Below, piece by piece: positions 12,049 through 23,768 of a DNA stretch of 64,000 bases (the stretch's first letter is position 1; each line of letters begins with the position of its first letter). The notes beneath the pieces were generated by a model that ran no database searches, had not been told where the DNA came from, and saw nothing but the letters and a program-made list of their open reading frames with translations. Source of the stretch: Sphagnum magellanicum (lineage: Eukaryota > Streptophyta > Sphagnopsida > Sphagnales > Sphagnaceae). Location: positions 4,342,501 to 4,406,500 of the forward strand of contig CM038925.1 of the NCBI GenBank assembly GCA_021904315.1. Reading direction: 5' to 3'. Both the position numbers and the translations under genes were made by a program.

Positions 12049-15000
12049 TTAGGTGTGAATTGGGGTCTCAATATCAACATGCCCACTAGGCCTCAAGTTT
12101 AGCACCACAGTAGTGGAACTAGAGGCAGAGGTGAAAACAGCTTCACTTCCAGGATGCTGAAGGGTTGAGGTGATTGCTTTGCTCTGATCTGGCAAGTCAA
12201 GAGCTTGAGCAGTGGATTTTCCAGCACTTGAGTGTTCAACAGCCAATGAATTGGCTTCTTTGGCACCTTGGAGGTCAAGGGCAGGGGCACCCAAGTTTCC
12301 AGTACTAGAAAGTTCAGCATTGGGACTCAACATTGGGGCACTTGTCCCTTTGCTTGGAAAAACAGTAGGAGGAGGTCCCAGAGCCTTGCCAGAGTTAGTG
12401 GAAGTGGAGATGCTCTGCACTTTGCCAGTAGCTTCAGGTACAGCTTTGTGAATCTTAGAACCAGTTTTGTTCGCTAAGGCAGCAGCTTCATGTGCTTGCT
12501 GAAGACGAGATTCAGTCTCAGGTCTCCGGCATACCTTCCTCAATGGCACAACCTCCTGCAAAAAGGACATTCAATTTGCGTGTGAAGTTGCCTTCTTTCC
12601 ATCATTCTGCAAGAAAAGAGCCTTGATATCTTGCTTTTCAATCATGAAAAGCAAGATCGGCACACTACTTCGAACCATACTGCTGCAACTACTTTTGAAG
12701 CAAGGGAAAACTGACTCTGTTGTGTAACCTACTTGGTGAAGAAGGCAGTTCCAGCATGTGCCTACAGAAGTCAGAAGGAGAAACAAATTGCTCTGGCAGG
12801 AATAATCACATGACAGTAAGGTCAAAATGTTTAGGTACCTCAGTTTGGTCATGACGATAGCGAACCCAAAATCGGCAGCGACAGCCACGGACATCATGTC
12901 TTCGCCGTTGAACATCCAGAATGTCTGCGTCGAAGTAAAGAGCCTGTTCATTGCCCTCCTGTAAAGAAAAGTAACGAACACTAAAGCCTCTATCATAACC
13001 CCATGCCAAAACCTCAACCACTTTTGATTGCACAGGTAAGTAAGTGTAACACTTCTGTCACATTCTCTCATAGCACCAAAATCTTAGGGTCACAATCTTG
13101 ACAACCTACATTTATCAAAAGGTTGCCCTACATTCCAATGACCCATAATTACTATTTCATAGCCATCAGCAGAACCATTACAATCTCTAGCTCACAGCAG
13201 ATCCAGAAATCCTCAGGCCATCTGACATAACACATCATTAGTTATGGTTCGATGTCATCTAATGATGAAATCTGTGTAACCAAGAAGATCTCATGCATCC
13301 CCTTCCACAGAAAATTCTGACAGTCAGATTTGTATGGACTTAGAATTGACAATCTTCAAAAATAAGTTTCATGAGAAAGACCTGGAAGCAAAGAATTAGG
13401 TCACCAGGAAGAACAGCCACACACTCTGTGGTTTCACAAGGAAGGGAGCGCTGCCGAACTGCATTTTTGACAGAGACCCACTCATCCTCCTCTGAACCAA
13501 AACCTGCAAACCGCACTCTCACCTCCTGTCCCCATCCATCCCAAAATCCGGATTGACTTTAGTAGAGATAGAATCACAGACTTCCAACTGTAAATGCAGA
13601 ATAGGGGGGATAGTTGTTCTAAGGTGTAGAAGGCTAACCATCAAACCTTGGAATGATTAGAGTAGGAATATGAGTGTGGACTTGAAAAATCATTAGGTTC
13701 ACATAAACACATTAGAGAGGTCAGTATCTATTTTGGGCATAATTTAGTTACTGGTTAGATAACCCTGATCCACATGGGTAGAAGTCCCTTCCATGATCTT
13801 TGACGCATTCCAACTTTTGTCTTGGAAAATTCACTACAGAGAATGCATCTGGCACAGCTTACTTTCATCCAAATGACTCCAATCCTTGATGTCATCTGTT
13901 GACCTGATGAGCATATTCTTCAAAAAGTGTTGATCCAAAAAATGTCTTTCAGCTTACCGGCTCACCATTCTCTCCTGTGCGCTTACTTATGAATGTTGCT
14001 ACGTCATACCTGCATCCACCACCAGTCACTCAAAACAGGTCACTGATGAACCACTCTCTATTTGAAGATAACAGACTTTGAACCAACACTGCACTGTGTG
14101 ACAGATGCAAAAATAACTGTCTGTTAGTATAACAAAGGTGACTGCTGGATTATACAAACCAACTATAGCAGATGGCTTGCAATGGATCCTGACCCTAAAA
14201 TGACTTTGTTAACTCCCTTAACAATAATGATGAGTGGAGACAAACATCTATACAGACTAGGTATAGGCCAAAACACTTCCAGAGTGCTTCCTAGATAGAG
14301 AAGAACCCTGTTTCAATTGTGCTTTACAAGTAAACAAGATTCCCACACAAAATGCAGGTATAGTACACAGGATCTGCACATGGTAGATACAACCTTCATA
14401 TAATTCACAATTTAGTAAATACTCTACATACACCTCAAGGAATATGAGTAGAACCTTAGGCTAAAATACACCCTTAAAGAATGCAGTTGTTAGAACTAAC
14501 CAAGCTTCATCCCTTGCTGACTTTGCCTCAAAATCCAGTTGCTTGGGTTCGCTCAGCTTCCTTACAACCGCTGCATTGGAACAGGTTTCAAGTTCATTGT
14601 TTCAAGTTGTTTGTCTGAGATCTACAATTTTGAGATCTGGGACTGTTGACATCAACATTCTTTGAAGAGAACAAGACATACCCCTGAGTATTCCAGCACC
14701 ATAGATGCTCAAAGGTGTCAAGAAATTCCTCTCCACATAAAGCACACACAAAACTGCAAGTTTTGGATGTCTATCAAGAATGGAAACAACTCTAATTCCA
14801 TATACACTGCTGAGAAAAGCATGTTGAGAGACATGACAGAAGAATAACCTGCTACCACTGTGTTGGTGTTCTGATATTTCCAATCAGGAAGGATTTTCAG
14901 AAAGAAAAATTTCAATCATATAGATTCAACTGAGGGGAGATATTGTAGAATTTTGAAAGTTGACAGGAACACAGCCCTCCTAGATGATTTGGGAATGAGA

Positions 15001-18000
15001 AGAGTCAGATAAAGAGTTCAGCTCAAAGAATATGTAAAGCAGGTGACAAAAGAGAATTCTCACACCTTACATGACACTTATGCTCTCACTACTTCCCTCA
15101 CTGACCTGGAGAACTTGCTGGTGCTGGTGCCAGTGCCGGTGCTGGAGCTAGTACTTTTACTGAACTAGGAGGCTCACTGCCTGTTGCAATAGCCTTATGT
15201 TTTTCAGGTGTTTTTGCACTTTTAGCCTTCTGGGCATGACGACGATTTTGAAACCAATTCCAGACCTGCATGCATTGGGCCACCACCCAGCAAGAAAATC
15301 ACAGTTCAGAATAAGCACAGGTGGTTAGGCATCAAAGTTAGTAGTGCTCATTGGTTGATTTGTGATGAAAATCTGAAATCTGAAATTACTGACATGCTGC
15401 TTTGAAGAGAATAATTGGGGGCAGGCGATGCTGACGAACAGACGCATTAGTGCTAGGCCAAAAAGATGGACTACCTGCTTTGATTGTACTGGTTTTTGAC
15501 CAGCCCTTTCTGGAGAATTGCTGAATCAATCAACAAAGACAAGATTAGTAAGCAAATATTCAGCTCTGCAACCAGTTGCTGAGCTATTCAGTTCTACCTA
15601 GTACTCCAGAGAAATGAATAGTTTCTCAACCAGTACCTGTCTCACCTTCAATTCTCTGCAATTCTAGGAAGTTCCCCTGGAATATATTTGTTAAGGTTGT
15701 TCACATGTTTTAGAATGCAATTCCTCAAGCCTCTGCAAGACCTTGAGCTATAGGCCACCTATTTCCATTAATTTGTTGGTCTGCATCAGTATCCTCAAAT
15801 TTCCTTTCTGAACTGAATTCAAACTGGATGTGCTCCTGTTGTTTCTAGCAAGAGAGTAATTCTAGGATTTCTAAATATCATTCAAATGAAAGCATTGCAG
15901 GTCCATCTCTGATGCTAAGCCCCATGTTAACAAACTAGATTTGGAGCACAGTATGAATTAGAAATAGCATTTGGAGGTTTCTTCACTTTAGAAAAACAGG
16001 TCAAACACTACCCCTAACAATGCACTTCAGGCCTCAAGCCAGAACCCCTAATCCAAGATTGTACTTCTACAATGGATGCTCAAGCAGTTTCTGGATACCT
16101 GAAACCTGTGCCTGTTGGAATGCATCACCATATCAAGAGAGAAGAAGCCACTACTCATGTGTGTATATACAAAAAAGATTAGAGCACATATGGATCAGGG
16201 ATAACATTTGGAGTTCTTTGGACTTCAAACCTAATTAAACCCTAACCCTAACAGTACACCAGATGCCATGTGCCAGAAGTCTAATCCATGTTTGTATTTC
16301 GAAAACTGTACACAGCAGGTGCTTGAGCAGGTTTGGGATACCTGAGCCACCAGGACCTCTGCCTGTTGGAAATGCACCACCATATCAAGAAAAGAAAATC
16401 CAATCACTAGGAGGTTTTCAATAAGCAAATTCATGGTTAAGAGGATAGGTAAGCACACCTGAATTTGCTAGCAAGTTCCTCCACAATGGTACGGGCTGGA
16501 GTTGCACCTTTACTTGCATCAAGCGCTTTTTCCATATCGGCAACCTAAAGGGAAGCACATGAACCCCAAACTGTTCCATCAACAATAGAGACAAAAAGCC
16601 TTTGGTCTGCTGTACCTATCACTATTGAGAACCCAATCCAACAACAGCAACAATAGGGCTAGCATGCACCTATCTGCTTGTGCACTTCCTTGTAAGTTTG
16701 CAACTAACAAGGCCCCTAAAGCTGAACATCTTGGTTGCACATACTACTAATGAGCTGCCTATTGGACAGTTGTCAAACCTGCCAACACAGGAACTTGAGA
16801 CAAAGCATTGCTGCCGCATGGTGAGTAGTCAGTGATGTACTTCACAGATAGCTTGTACCACATCTGTTCCTTCAAGTTCTCAAATTAGAGTCATCACACA
16901 CCCTTGCATCACTCTTTGTGCAAACCGGCAGCCCTATGAAATGCGAAAGGCCTCTACCAAGCAGACTGACCCACAAGGGAGACAAAAAACCTGCTTATAG
17001 AGAGCTACATCACCAATGTCACATCACTCTTTGTGCAAACCAGCAGCCCCATGAAATGTGAAAGGCCTCTACCTAGCAGACTGACCCACAAGGGAGAAAA
17101 AAACCCTAATTACAGAAAGGTGCATTGCCAATGTCACTAGTGTGCAGCACCAGCATGCAACCGACTGATTGTAACAGTAGTTCCAAAGACATTTGTAATA
17201 TAGTCGTCTGCTTTTCAGAAGCCTGCAAACAGGGGCTGGCCAATGACCATTGTGAAGCAATTGATTGACTTCCCTATACTTGTATGATCATCTACCCAGT
17301 AGCAAACAGAGAAGCTACTTTTTACTTGTCAGAAAGAAGCACAAGGACCTGCATAATGACCATTATAGGGCAATAATGGAGTGTTTTCCACAAAATTGTA
17401 TGGCAATCCTCTCTTTGAAAATTAAGTAATATTCAGTTGTTTCTTTGAGACTGCATGTGCAGAGAGAAGCACAATGCAACTATGTCTGCACCTCCTACTC
17501 ACCATCCAATCTCATATTTCAAACTGCATTGCTGCTACCAGTAATGGTCCTTCCAAAGAGCATTACATAGAAAGGTTTCAAATGATATGGATCTGGTCTT
17601 CCATAAGGATCAGATTATTCTGCTTCTTACCATCTCGACCAATATATCACATCATAACATTCCTAATGACACCGAACCCTAATTTGCAAAACTTTTTTGA
17701 ACTAGTCCATCACCAGGTCAATTTTTTTGACTGCATTGGGGTTCTTTACCAAGCATTTCATCAAGCTTCCAGAATCAACTTGCCATGTGCTTGATACATA
17801 GAAAAGAAGTACAGTACGTAATCTGAACAGAAGCTTCAGTTGCGGCGGTAATCAATGAGGAGACACGAAACCAAAGAAAGACGCAAATAGTGCTGAAAAT
17901 CACATCATCCTCCCCCCTTTTCTCGAAATGAACGGCACTAAAAATCAAGGACACAACAAAAAAGAAGGCCCAAAACCTCATGTCAAAAGTCTACATGTAA

Positions 18001-18134
18001 AAAGCGACACCAGAAAGAAGAGGCCACAAAAAAAGGGCGGCGAGGAGGAAAAGGAGAGAGGTCTTAGAATGCGCTCTCACCTCTGAGGGGATGAACCGGA
18101 ACGCAGGACCTCCGCCAACAGGTGTTCTCCCCAT
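12049..18134 (-). CDS. SHH: SAWADEE homeodomain protein (SHH1/SHH2-like), complete
   Basis: Nine exons: 18134-18081, 16544-16459, 15520-15475, 15265-15106, 14570-14501, 14009-13958, 13525-13382, 12958-12839, 12555-12049; all junctions are GT-AG and in phase, giving 412 aa. An in-frame TAG at 18146-18144 fixes the start. The N-terminus [18 protein letters not shown] opens a homeodomain (about residues 10-75) with VWNWFQNRR at 63-71. A Pro/Ala/Ser linker follows. The SAWADEE domain (about 130-250) starts [13 protein letters not shown] and contains [15 protein letters not shown] (158-172), QRSLPCE (Cys186) and [12 protein letters not shown] (His225, Cys230, Cys232), likely zinc ligands. Residues 270-412 are low-complexity Ser/Ala/Leu. 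In Arabidopsis, SHH1 reads H3K9 methylation for Pol IV recruitment in RNA-directed DNA methylation; SHH2 works in other chromatin complexes. The sequence looks closer to SHH2 by its N-terminus, but I cannot decide the paralogue. Confidence 0.93.
16014..16410. repeat. diverged duplication in SHH intron 2
   Basis: The stretch about 16014-16160 recurs at about 16247-16410: both contain a CCAGAA..CTAATCCA segment, a GGATACCTGA segment and CCTGTTGGAA followed by CACCATATCAAGA. The copies differ by many substitutions and small indels, so the duplication is old. Confidence 0.7.
16907..17139. repeat. about 115-bp tandem duplication in SHH intron 1
   Basis: CATCACTCTTTGTGCAAACC starts at 16907 and again at 17022. 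Both copies continue through an ATGAAATG(C/T)GAAAGGCCTC segment and GCAGACTGACCCACAAGGGA to a CCAATGTCAC end. Identity is high, so the duplication is relatively recent. It lies between exons 1 and 2, on the 3' side of the long first intron in transcript order. Confidence 0.85.
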
Positions 18135-18137
18135 GAC

Positions 18138-18162
18138 GAAACCCTAAACCTTAAACCCTTAT
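18138..18162 (-). promoter_or_regulatory. telo-box-like motif in SHH 5' leader
   Basis: The plus strand reads GAAACCCTAAACC followed by TTAAACCC, a few bases upstream of the SHH start codon. AAACCCTA is the plant telo-box, which is known to occur near transcription starts of ribosomal and proliferation-linked genes. Function here is inferred from position only. Confidence 0.45.
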
Positions 18163-21100
18163 AATACTCCTCCGCGTCAATTCGAAGAGCTGTCCGGTAT
18201 TCCAATGCAAAAAACTATAAACATCACATACATACTCGGTTACATCTCAATTCCATGAAAGCCAAAAAAAAAAGTTGTTTGTTGTTTCTCCCCTCCCTCC
18301 CCCCCGGTCTCTCTCCACCACCCACTACTTCCAGACTATTTCAATCCGACCTATTCAAAAGAGAGCAAGGTCTGTCGAAAACAAAACAAAACAAAATGCC
18401 AAACCCAAAAAAAAGCTTGCATTACAGACAATATTGCACAAGAAAACTAATGTGAGTACAACATGAGTGTAGTAATTGTTGTTCTTCGTCTCTTGTGCTG
18501 CTTGCTTCTTCCCTCAACGAGGGTCGTCGACAGCAAGATCGAAGTCCATCGTCGCACAAGCTTCCTTCTTTCTTTCTTTCTTTCCCGCTGCTGTTGCTTT
18601 TTGTTCTTGTGTAGGTGATTCTTCCGCAACTCAAGAGTTTCTTTTTGTTTTTGGGGGGGTTGATTTTCTCGTTTTTTTGGCGTTTCTTCGTGCGAGCGAC
18701 TGACGGCGTACCGTTGTTCCTTAACGGCTTCGTAGAGGAACTCGGTACGGCGTCGGCAGCCCCTCGAGAGCCCAATTCCAAGCCAGAACCGTCTACCGAA
18801 TCTCGGAATTATCTTACTTCACAATTCTCACATGCATATTCTCGACTTGGAATCTGTCACCAATATTTTGGTCCTTTACCTCAACAACGCTCTTTGTTGA
18901 ATGCCAACATCCTCCAATAAATTACTTTTTTTTATCAAACTTACTTTTTACTCTTTAATATTTGTGCTTCATGCACTTAACTTTTGAAACTCATGAAATA
19001 CGTTCAGAGTTACTGTTACCATGTAAAGAACTCATTACACCTGATGTTCACATCAATCAATTACCTTTGGATAATATTCACATGGCATGATGATGATGGG
19101 ATGATGACCTTATGCATACAATTTTATTTTATTTATTAATATTTGCATGTGGGATGTTCACGTAATTTAGGAACATCATGTCGGATGGATTATAAAGTTT
19201 ATAATAATTTGTGTGATTTTTTAAGGTTAGGTGGAGAGATTCATTGCAAATATGTGTTTTAGTTATTTTTATTCTTTTATTGATCCATCATCAATTTAAT
19301 TGTTCAATTCCAATCAATGATCTATTTTTGAAATCTTTTGTCATTGTTTGCTCAAGAATTGGGAAATTTTTGAATAAATGTGTTTTTTTCGGTGTAGCTT
19401 TGACTAATTTTTGGAAAAAAGAATTGTCAAATATCCCATATCACACATTTGATTTTAATTTGTATAAAATCACCATGTTGTTGACTAATGTTATGTGGGT
19501 TGTTTGATTTTTTTGATAACTTTTTGTTTCAAAAAAAAAAAATTCAAAAATTGAAGGACTTCTAGTTTCAATGTTTTTTGGAAAATTTTGGGAATCGAAT
19601 AACTTCTCTAATTTCTTTCTTTTTCAAATTTCAAATATAAAGGTTCATGATAAGGCCAACCAATTCTTAACCATAATTACAATGATTATACACAACTATT
19701 CTTTAGTCTAAACAATCTTGTCATGTCATATATTTGCAACAATCACCATGGGACCTGTAAAAATTGAAGCATTAATGTTGTAATAACCATCCAAAAAATA
19801 AAAAACAACAACAAAAAAGGGCTTTTCCCCAAACCAAACAACTTCAATAACCTCTTCTTCTAAAGCTATTGTTACCACTTTCATAGAGCTTCAAATAAAC
19901 ATATTGGAGGCTTACAATATTCTATGTAGTTTAATACATATCCATGAGATTGTAAAGACAAATTCACAATAACACATGAAGGTAAGTATTATGATAATTT
20001 TCACCAAACCGGAACAAAAATGACAAGAATGACATTCATAAACTTCTACATAAATGGCATATAAAATATTAAGTCATTTTTTTCATGATGAATGGCAATG
20101 ATTAAATGTCATTACTCCAATTGACTTCATCAGTTGTCAATGGTGGTTGTAAAAAAATATACAATAATTTGGTCAAATTTTTAAACAAACACTTATATGA
20201 AATTTTTTTGCATTTTGAATTTTTATTTCATTCGCTAATTTAAAATTTTGATTTCCTCATTTGAGCTCAAACCAACTTGTGAAAGTAAGTTTCAATTCAT
20301 TTCAACTTTCCCCTATACAAGTAGGCATTCAACCTAAGATATGGTGAAGCTTATTTATTCCATTCCATATTGAAATATCATGGAGCTTCATCAAAATTTT
20401 GATAAGACATATATTTTACTTTTTCAACTTATAAAAATAGTTCAATTTTGGGTCCAAACACAAGACATGAGCACTCTTAGAGGTATCACACTTCAATTTC
20501 AAATTAACATGGTTGTTATTGTTTCTTAATTTGAAATTAATATTGTAGAGTTTTTAGTATTCACATATTTGACCTTGAAACAAGAATGTGCTACTTGTTA
20601 TAAATCAATCCAACACTAGTGATCTAACCAAATTGTAGAAGATGTATCATTGAACCATATGACGTTATGGTTAAAAACATGTTTGCAAACATGACAATCC
20701 AACTTCACGTGTTTGATTGGTTGTACATGTGGATGGCAACTTTAGTAAGCAATGATCAACTATAAGGCCACCATTCATAAATATAGAAACATCAATGCAT
20801 TTAGGGGCCATTGTCATCATTGTATGACATACAAATTATTTCATATAAATCAGCCTGTGAAGGAGGAGAGGGATTGTCCATATAGAGAAGATGGGTGCCA
20901 TGATTTCTTGAGAGTTTAGGTTTAGGGTTTAAAGGGTTTCTCATGGCAATATCACTCAATGGCTCTACAAGAGCTAGCCTCTGCTCCTTTATGGCAAAGT
21001 TCAAAGTTCAAACAACCAAAAACAAGTTTCAAAATAGGAAATAGGAACAAAGTTCAAACAACTCTTCTTCATTCTCCATTATTACACTTATCTTTATTAT

Positions 21101-23019
21101 TAATTTTTACATGCCTACATGGGTTAGGAATGTCATACTTGGGTCCTGAAACCTAAAAGGCTTTGAGTGTTTGGGTTTAGGGTTTTTTTTTTTTTTTTTT
21201 TTTTTTTCAATTTTGTGATGTAGCTGAAGTGACAAATGATCCATAAGATGATTTAGCCACATTTGGTAGAAAAACAATAGAATTCTTCTATATTCTTGGC
21301 TACCTACTGAAACTTATCATAAAAAACTGACAAATTTTTTGGATTTTTTTTTTTTTCGAAATCTGGCAAATTTGGGCCATTTTTCCCAATGAAAAATCCT
21401 TTGTATAGATCGAAATCATATTTTTTCAAGAAATTTTTTGTCAAAACTTGGTCTTTAAAATAAATTTATTATAAAAATATTTAAAATTATAAAATTATAA
21501 AATTTAAAATAAAAAAAATCATTGCTTTGGGCCCTCACCAAAACTTACAAAAAGGTATATACATTAAAGGTACATCGAGGTACAAGTTTGCAAGGGTGAG
21601 GTGGGAGGGGCGGGGTTGCTTTAGAGTCTTGCCAAGTACACCTACCCCATGTGGGCCAGGATTTTTGGATTCATGTATGTATTTTAGGGTTTAGGGTTTA
21701 AGTACAATAAGTGTAGGGTAAGAAGAAGCCCCAAGGTGATGATGGATGGCATTCCCAAAACAACAACAAGAGGCCTAAAGACGAAGGTGGTATGAATGAT
21801 TTAGATGGATTCATGTATGCATTTTGTATAGAAGAGAAGTGTAATAAGTGTTAAGGAAAGCCCCCAAGATGATGGCATTCCCAAAACAAGAGGCCTAAAG
21901 ACAAGGTAAATTCAATGAAATTAGCTACTTTTTGGGGGAAAAATTCACCGAATTTCAGATATTACAAAATTAAAAAGACCACCCACGACAAAAAAAAAAA
22001 AAAAAAAAAAAAAAACCGCTATTTATTGTTATTTAATCTTCTCTAGGTTTGTGAGAATTTTAGAGGACCAAATGAAAATGGTTGAAAAGGATCATAATTT
22101 TTCAATGTTTAGCAACAATAAGGTACAAAGCTTGAAGAGATTTAAAACCCCCAATGGGATTGCTACATTTTGATGATTTGAACTCGGTTTTCTTAGTTAC
22201 CATACTTCTTATCGGATTTGGCAACAAATTGTCAAATAATTAATTAAATTTTAAAATTTACTTTTCAGCACTTGATTTTTTAAATTCTAATTTTTTTGAC
22301 AAACAAAAAATTAATAAACACATTCTTGTTATTATGTTTTTAAAGGGTTTAGGGTTTAGGGTTGAGGGACAAGTCTAGATTGTGTCAGCCTTAATTAAGT
22401 TCTTGAATTTTAAGATTCATTATAGAGTATATAGTAGCTTAAGGGATTTTTATAGGCCCCTAGGTAATAATAATAGGTCTATTTTTATATGAGGATTTTT
22501 GAAAGATGATAATTTTGGCTTGTGTTGAAAATTGAAAGCTGAATTTCAAAAATAAAATAAATTAGAAATTAAATTTTTTGAAAAAAATTTGAGAGAAAAA
22601 TGGCCTGGAACTTGAGGGTTAACCAACAATTAACCTCCAGTTTCAAACCCATGTTATCCAGAACCGGAATCTGATTTCCAGAACTGGAAATGGAACCTGA
22701 ACCTGAATTTTTATTTAAATTAAAAAAAAAAAAAGAACTGGACACGAAGTTGTCGGAAAACATTTCGAATTTTTTAAGAACCGGAACCGGAGGGTCTTGA
22801 TAGAAGGAAGGAAGGAAGGAAAGAACCGGCCGACACTGGAACCCACCTAATTTGACCGTGGTTCCACAGCTCCCAATGTTAGTCAGTGAGTGAGTGGCCA
22901 CTGCAGTGGCGGACTGTGCGGGCGCGCACTGCACTCCCACTCTCACTGGACCTCTGCATGGATTTTCCGCCTTGCCCTCGCACGAAGAACTTTGTTGCAC
23001 ACTCGGCACATCATCCTCA

Positions 23020-23025
<6 letters not shown>

Positions 23026-23057
<32 letters not shown>
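23026..23057 (+). promoter_or_regulatory. (CT)n tract in probable 5' leader of the protease gene
   Basis: About 15 CT repeats, followed by further pyrimidine-rich sequence and a (TCC)n tract near 23136-23157, lie 0.7 kb upstream of the protease ATG. CT/GA tracts are common near plant transcription starts and can bind GAGA-binding factors; the role here is inference. Confidence 0.5.
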
Positions 23058-23059
<2 letters not shown>

Positions 23060-23768
23060 CCCTTCCCTTCTTCCCCTTCTCTACTTCTCTTTTCTTTCCA
23101 AGAGAAGAAAAGGTCTTGTCTTGACCTTTTCTTCTCCTCCTCCTCCTCCTCCTCCTATTCCTTTTCATCATTCTGCTTTTGGATCTCCGATTCCTGTTGT
23201 CTCCTCCACTACCCCCTGTGCCCCTGTGTGTGCGGTTTTTGCTGTTTGCGTGGGGGGTGTTTGCTTCCGACATTGCAGATATTGTATCAGTTACATTTCC
23301 AATTTGTCGGAAGAATACGGTTTTTCTTTTTGTGTTTTTTTTTGCTTGGGTTTAAATAAAATTAACTCCTTTTTTCTGTTTTCTAAGCTTCGTCATGGCA
23401 TGTCTCTAGGTATAGACTTTGGGGTTTGGCAGATGATGGTCCAGCACCTCCTTTTTTTTTTGGCGAGAGATCTTAGAAAATCATGATGTGCTATAACATT
23501 GTGTGCTAACCCACTTCCCTCCAGTTTTATATGGTTTTTTTTTTGTTTTCTCTCCTGAGAGGGAAAAAAGAGACTTCTTGATGTCGAAGTACTCGATTCA
23601 GCAGGAGCTTTTGTAGTAAGTACCTAGTAGTAGAAGTGTCTGTACTTCTGATCCCCCAATGAAACATTGGCAGAGATCTGAAGAGATTAGAATTCCTTCT
23701 GGAAGAAAAAATCTTCCTCTGTTCGGCGTTCGCAGATCCTTCATTGTCACTAGAGAATATTATTGGAG

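Larger units (their letters stand above)
18135..23768. other. intergenic region between divergent SHH and protease genes
   Basis: 18140-18900 is less AT-rich and probably holds the SHH 5' leader and promoter; a 119-codon minus-strand open frame at 18422-18781 is basic and low-complexity and I do not call it a gene. 18.9-22.6 kb is AT-rich with a 25-base T run (21183-21207), a 26-base A run (21990-22015) and TTTAGGG clusters near 20915-20937, 21171-21185, 21684-21700 and 22343-22365. 22.6-23.77 kb is the promoter and 5' leader of the protease gene, with CT- and TCC-rich tracts. Confidence 0.55.

Noticed and set aside
12571-13071. 166-codon minus-strand open frame next to SHH exon 9
   Set aside because: It is in another frame overlapping SHH exon 8 and introns; the SAWADEE frame is clearly the coding one.
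18422-18781. 119-codon basic minus-strand open frame
   Set aside because: Low-complexity Lys/Ser/Arg content, no recognised domain, and it lies in the likely SHH promoter and leader.
22569-23486. Long overlapping open frames on both strands (up to 234 codons)
   Set aside because: They are produced by CT/GA, TCC and GGAA simple repeats in the protease 5' leader and promoter; the peptides are Ser/Leu or Arg runs with no domain.
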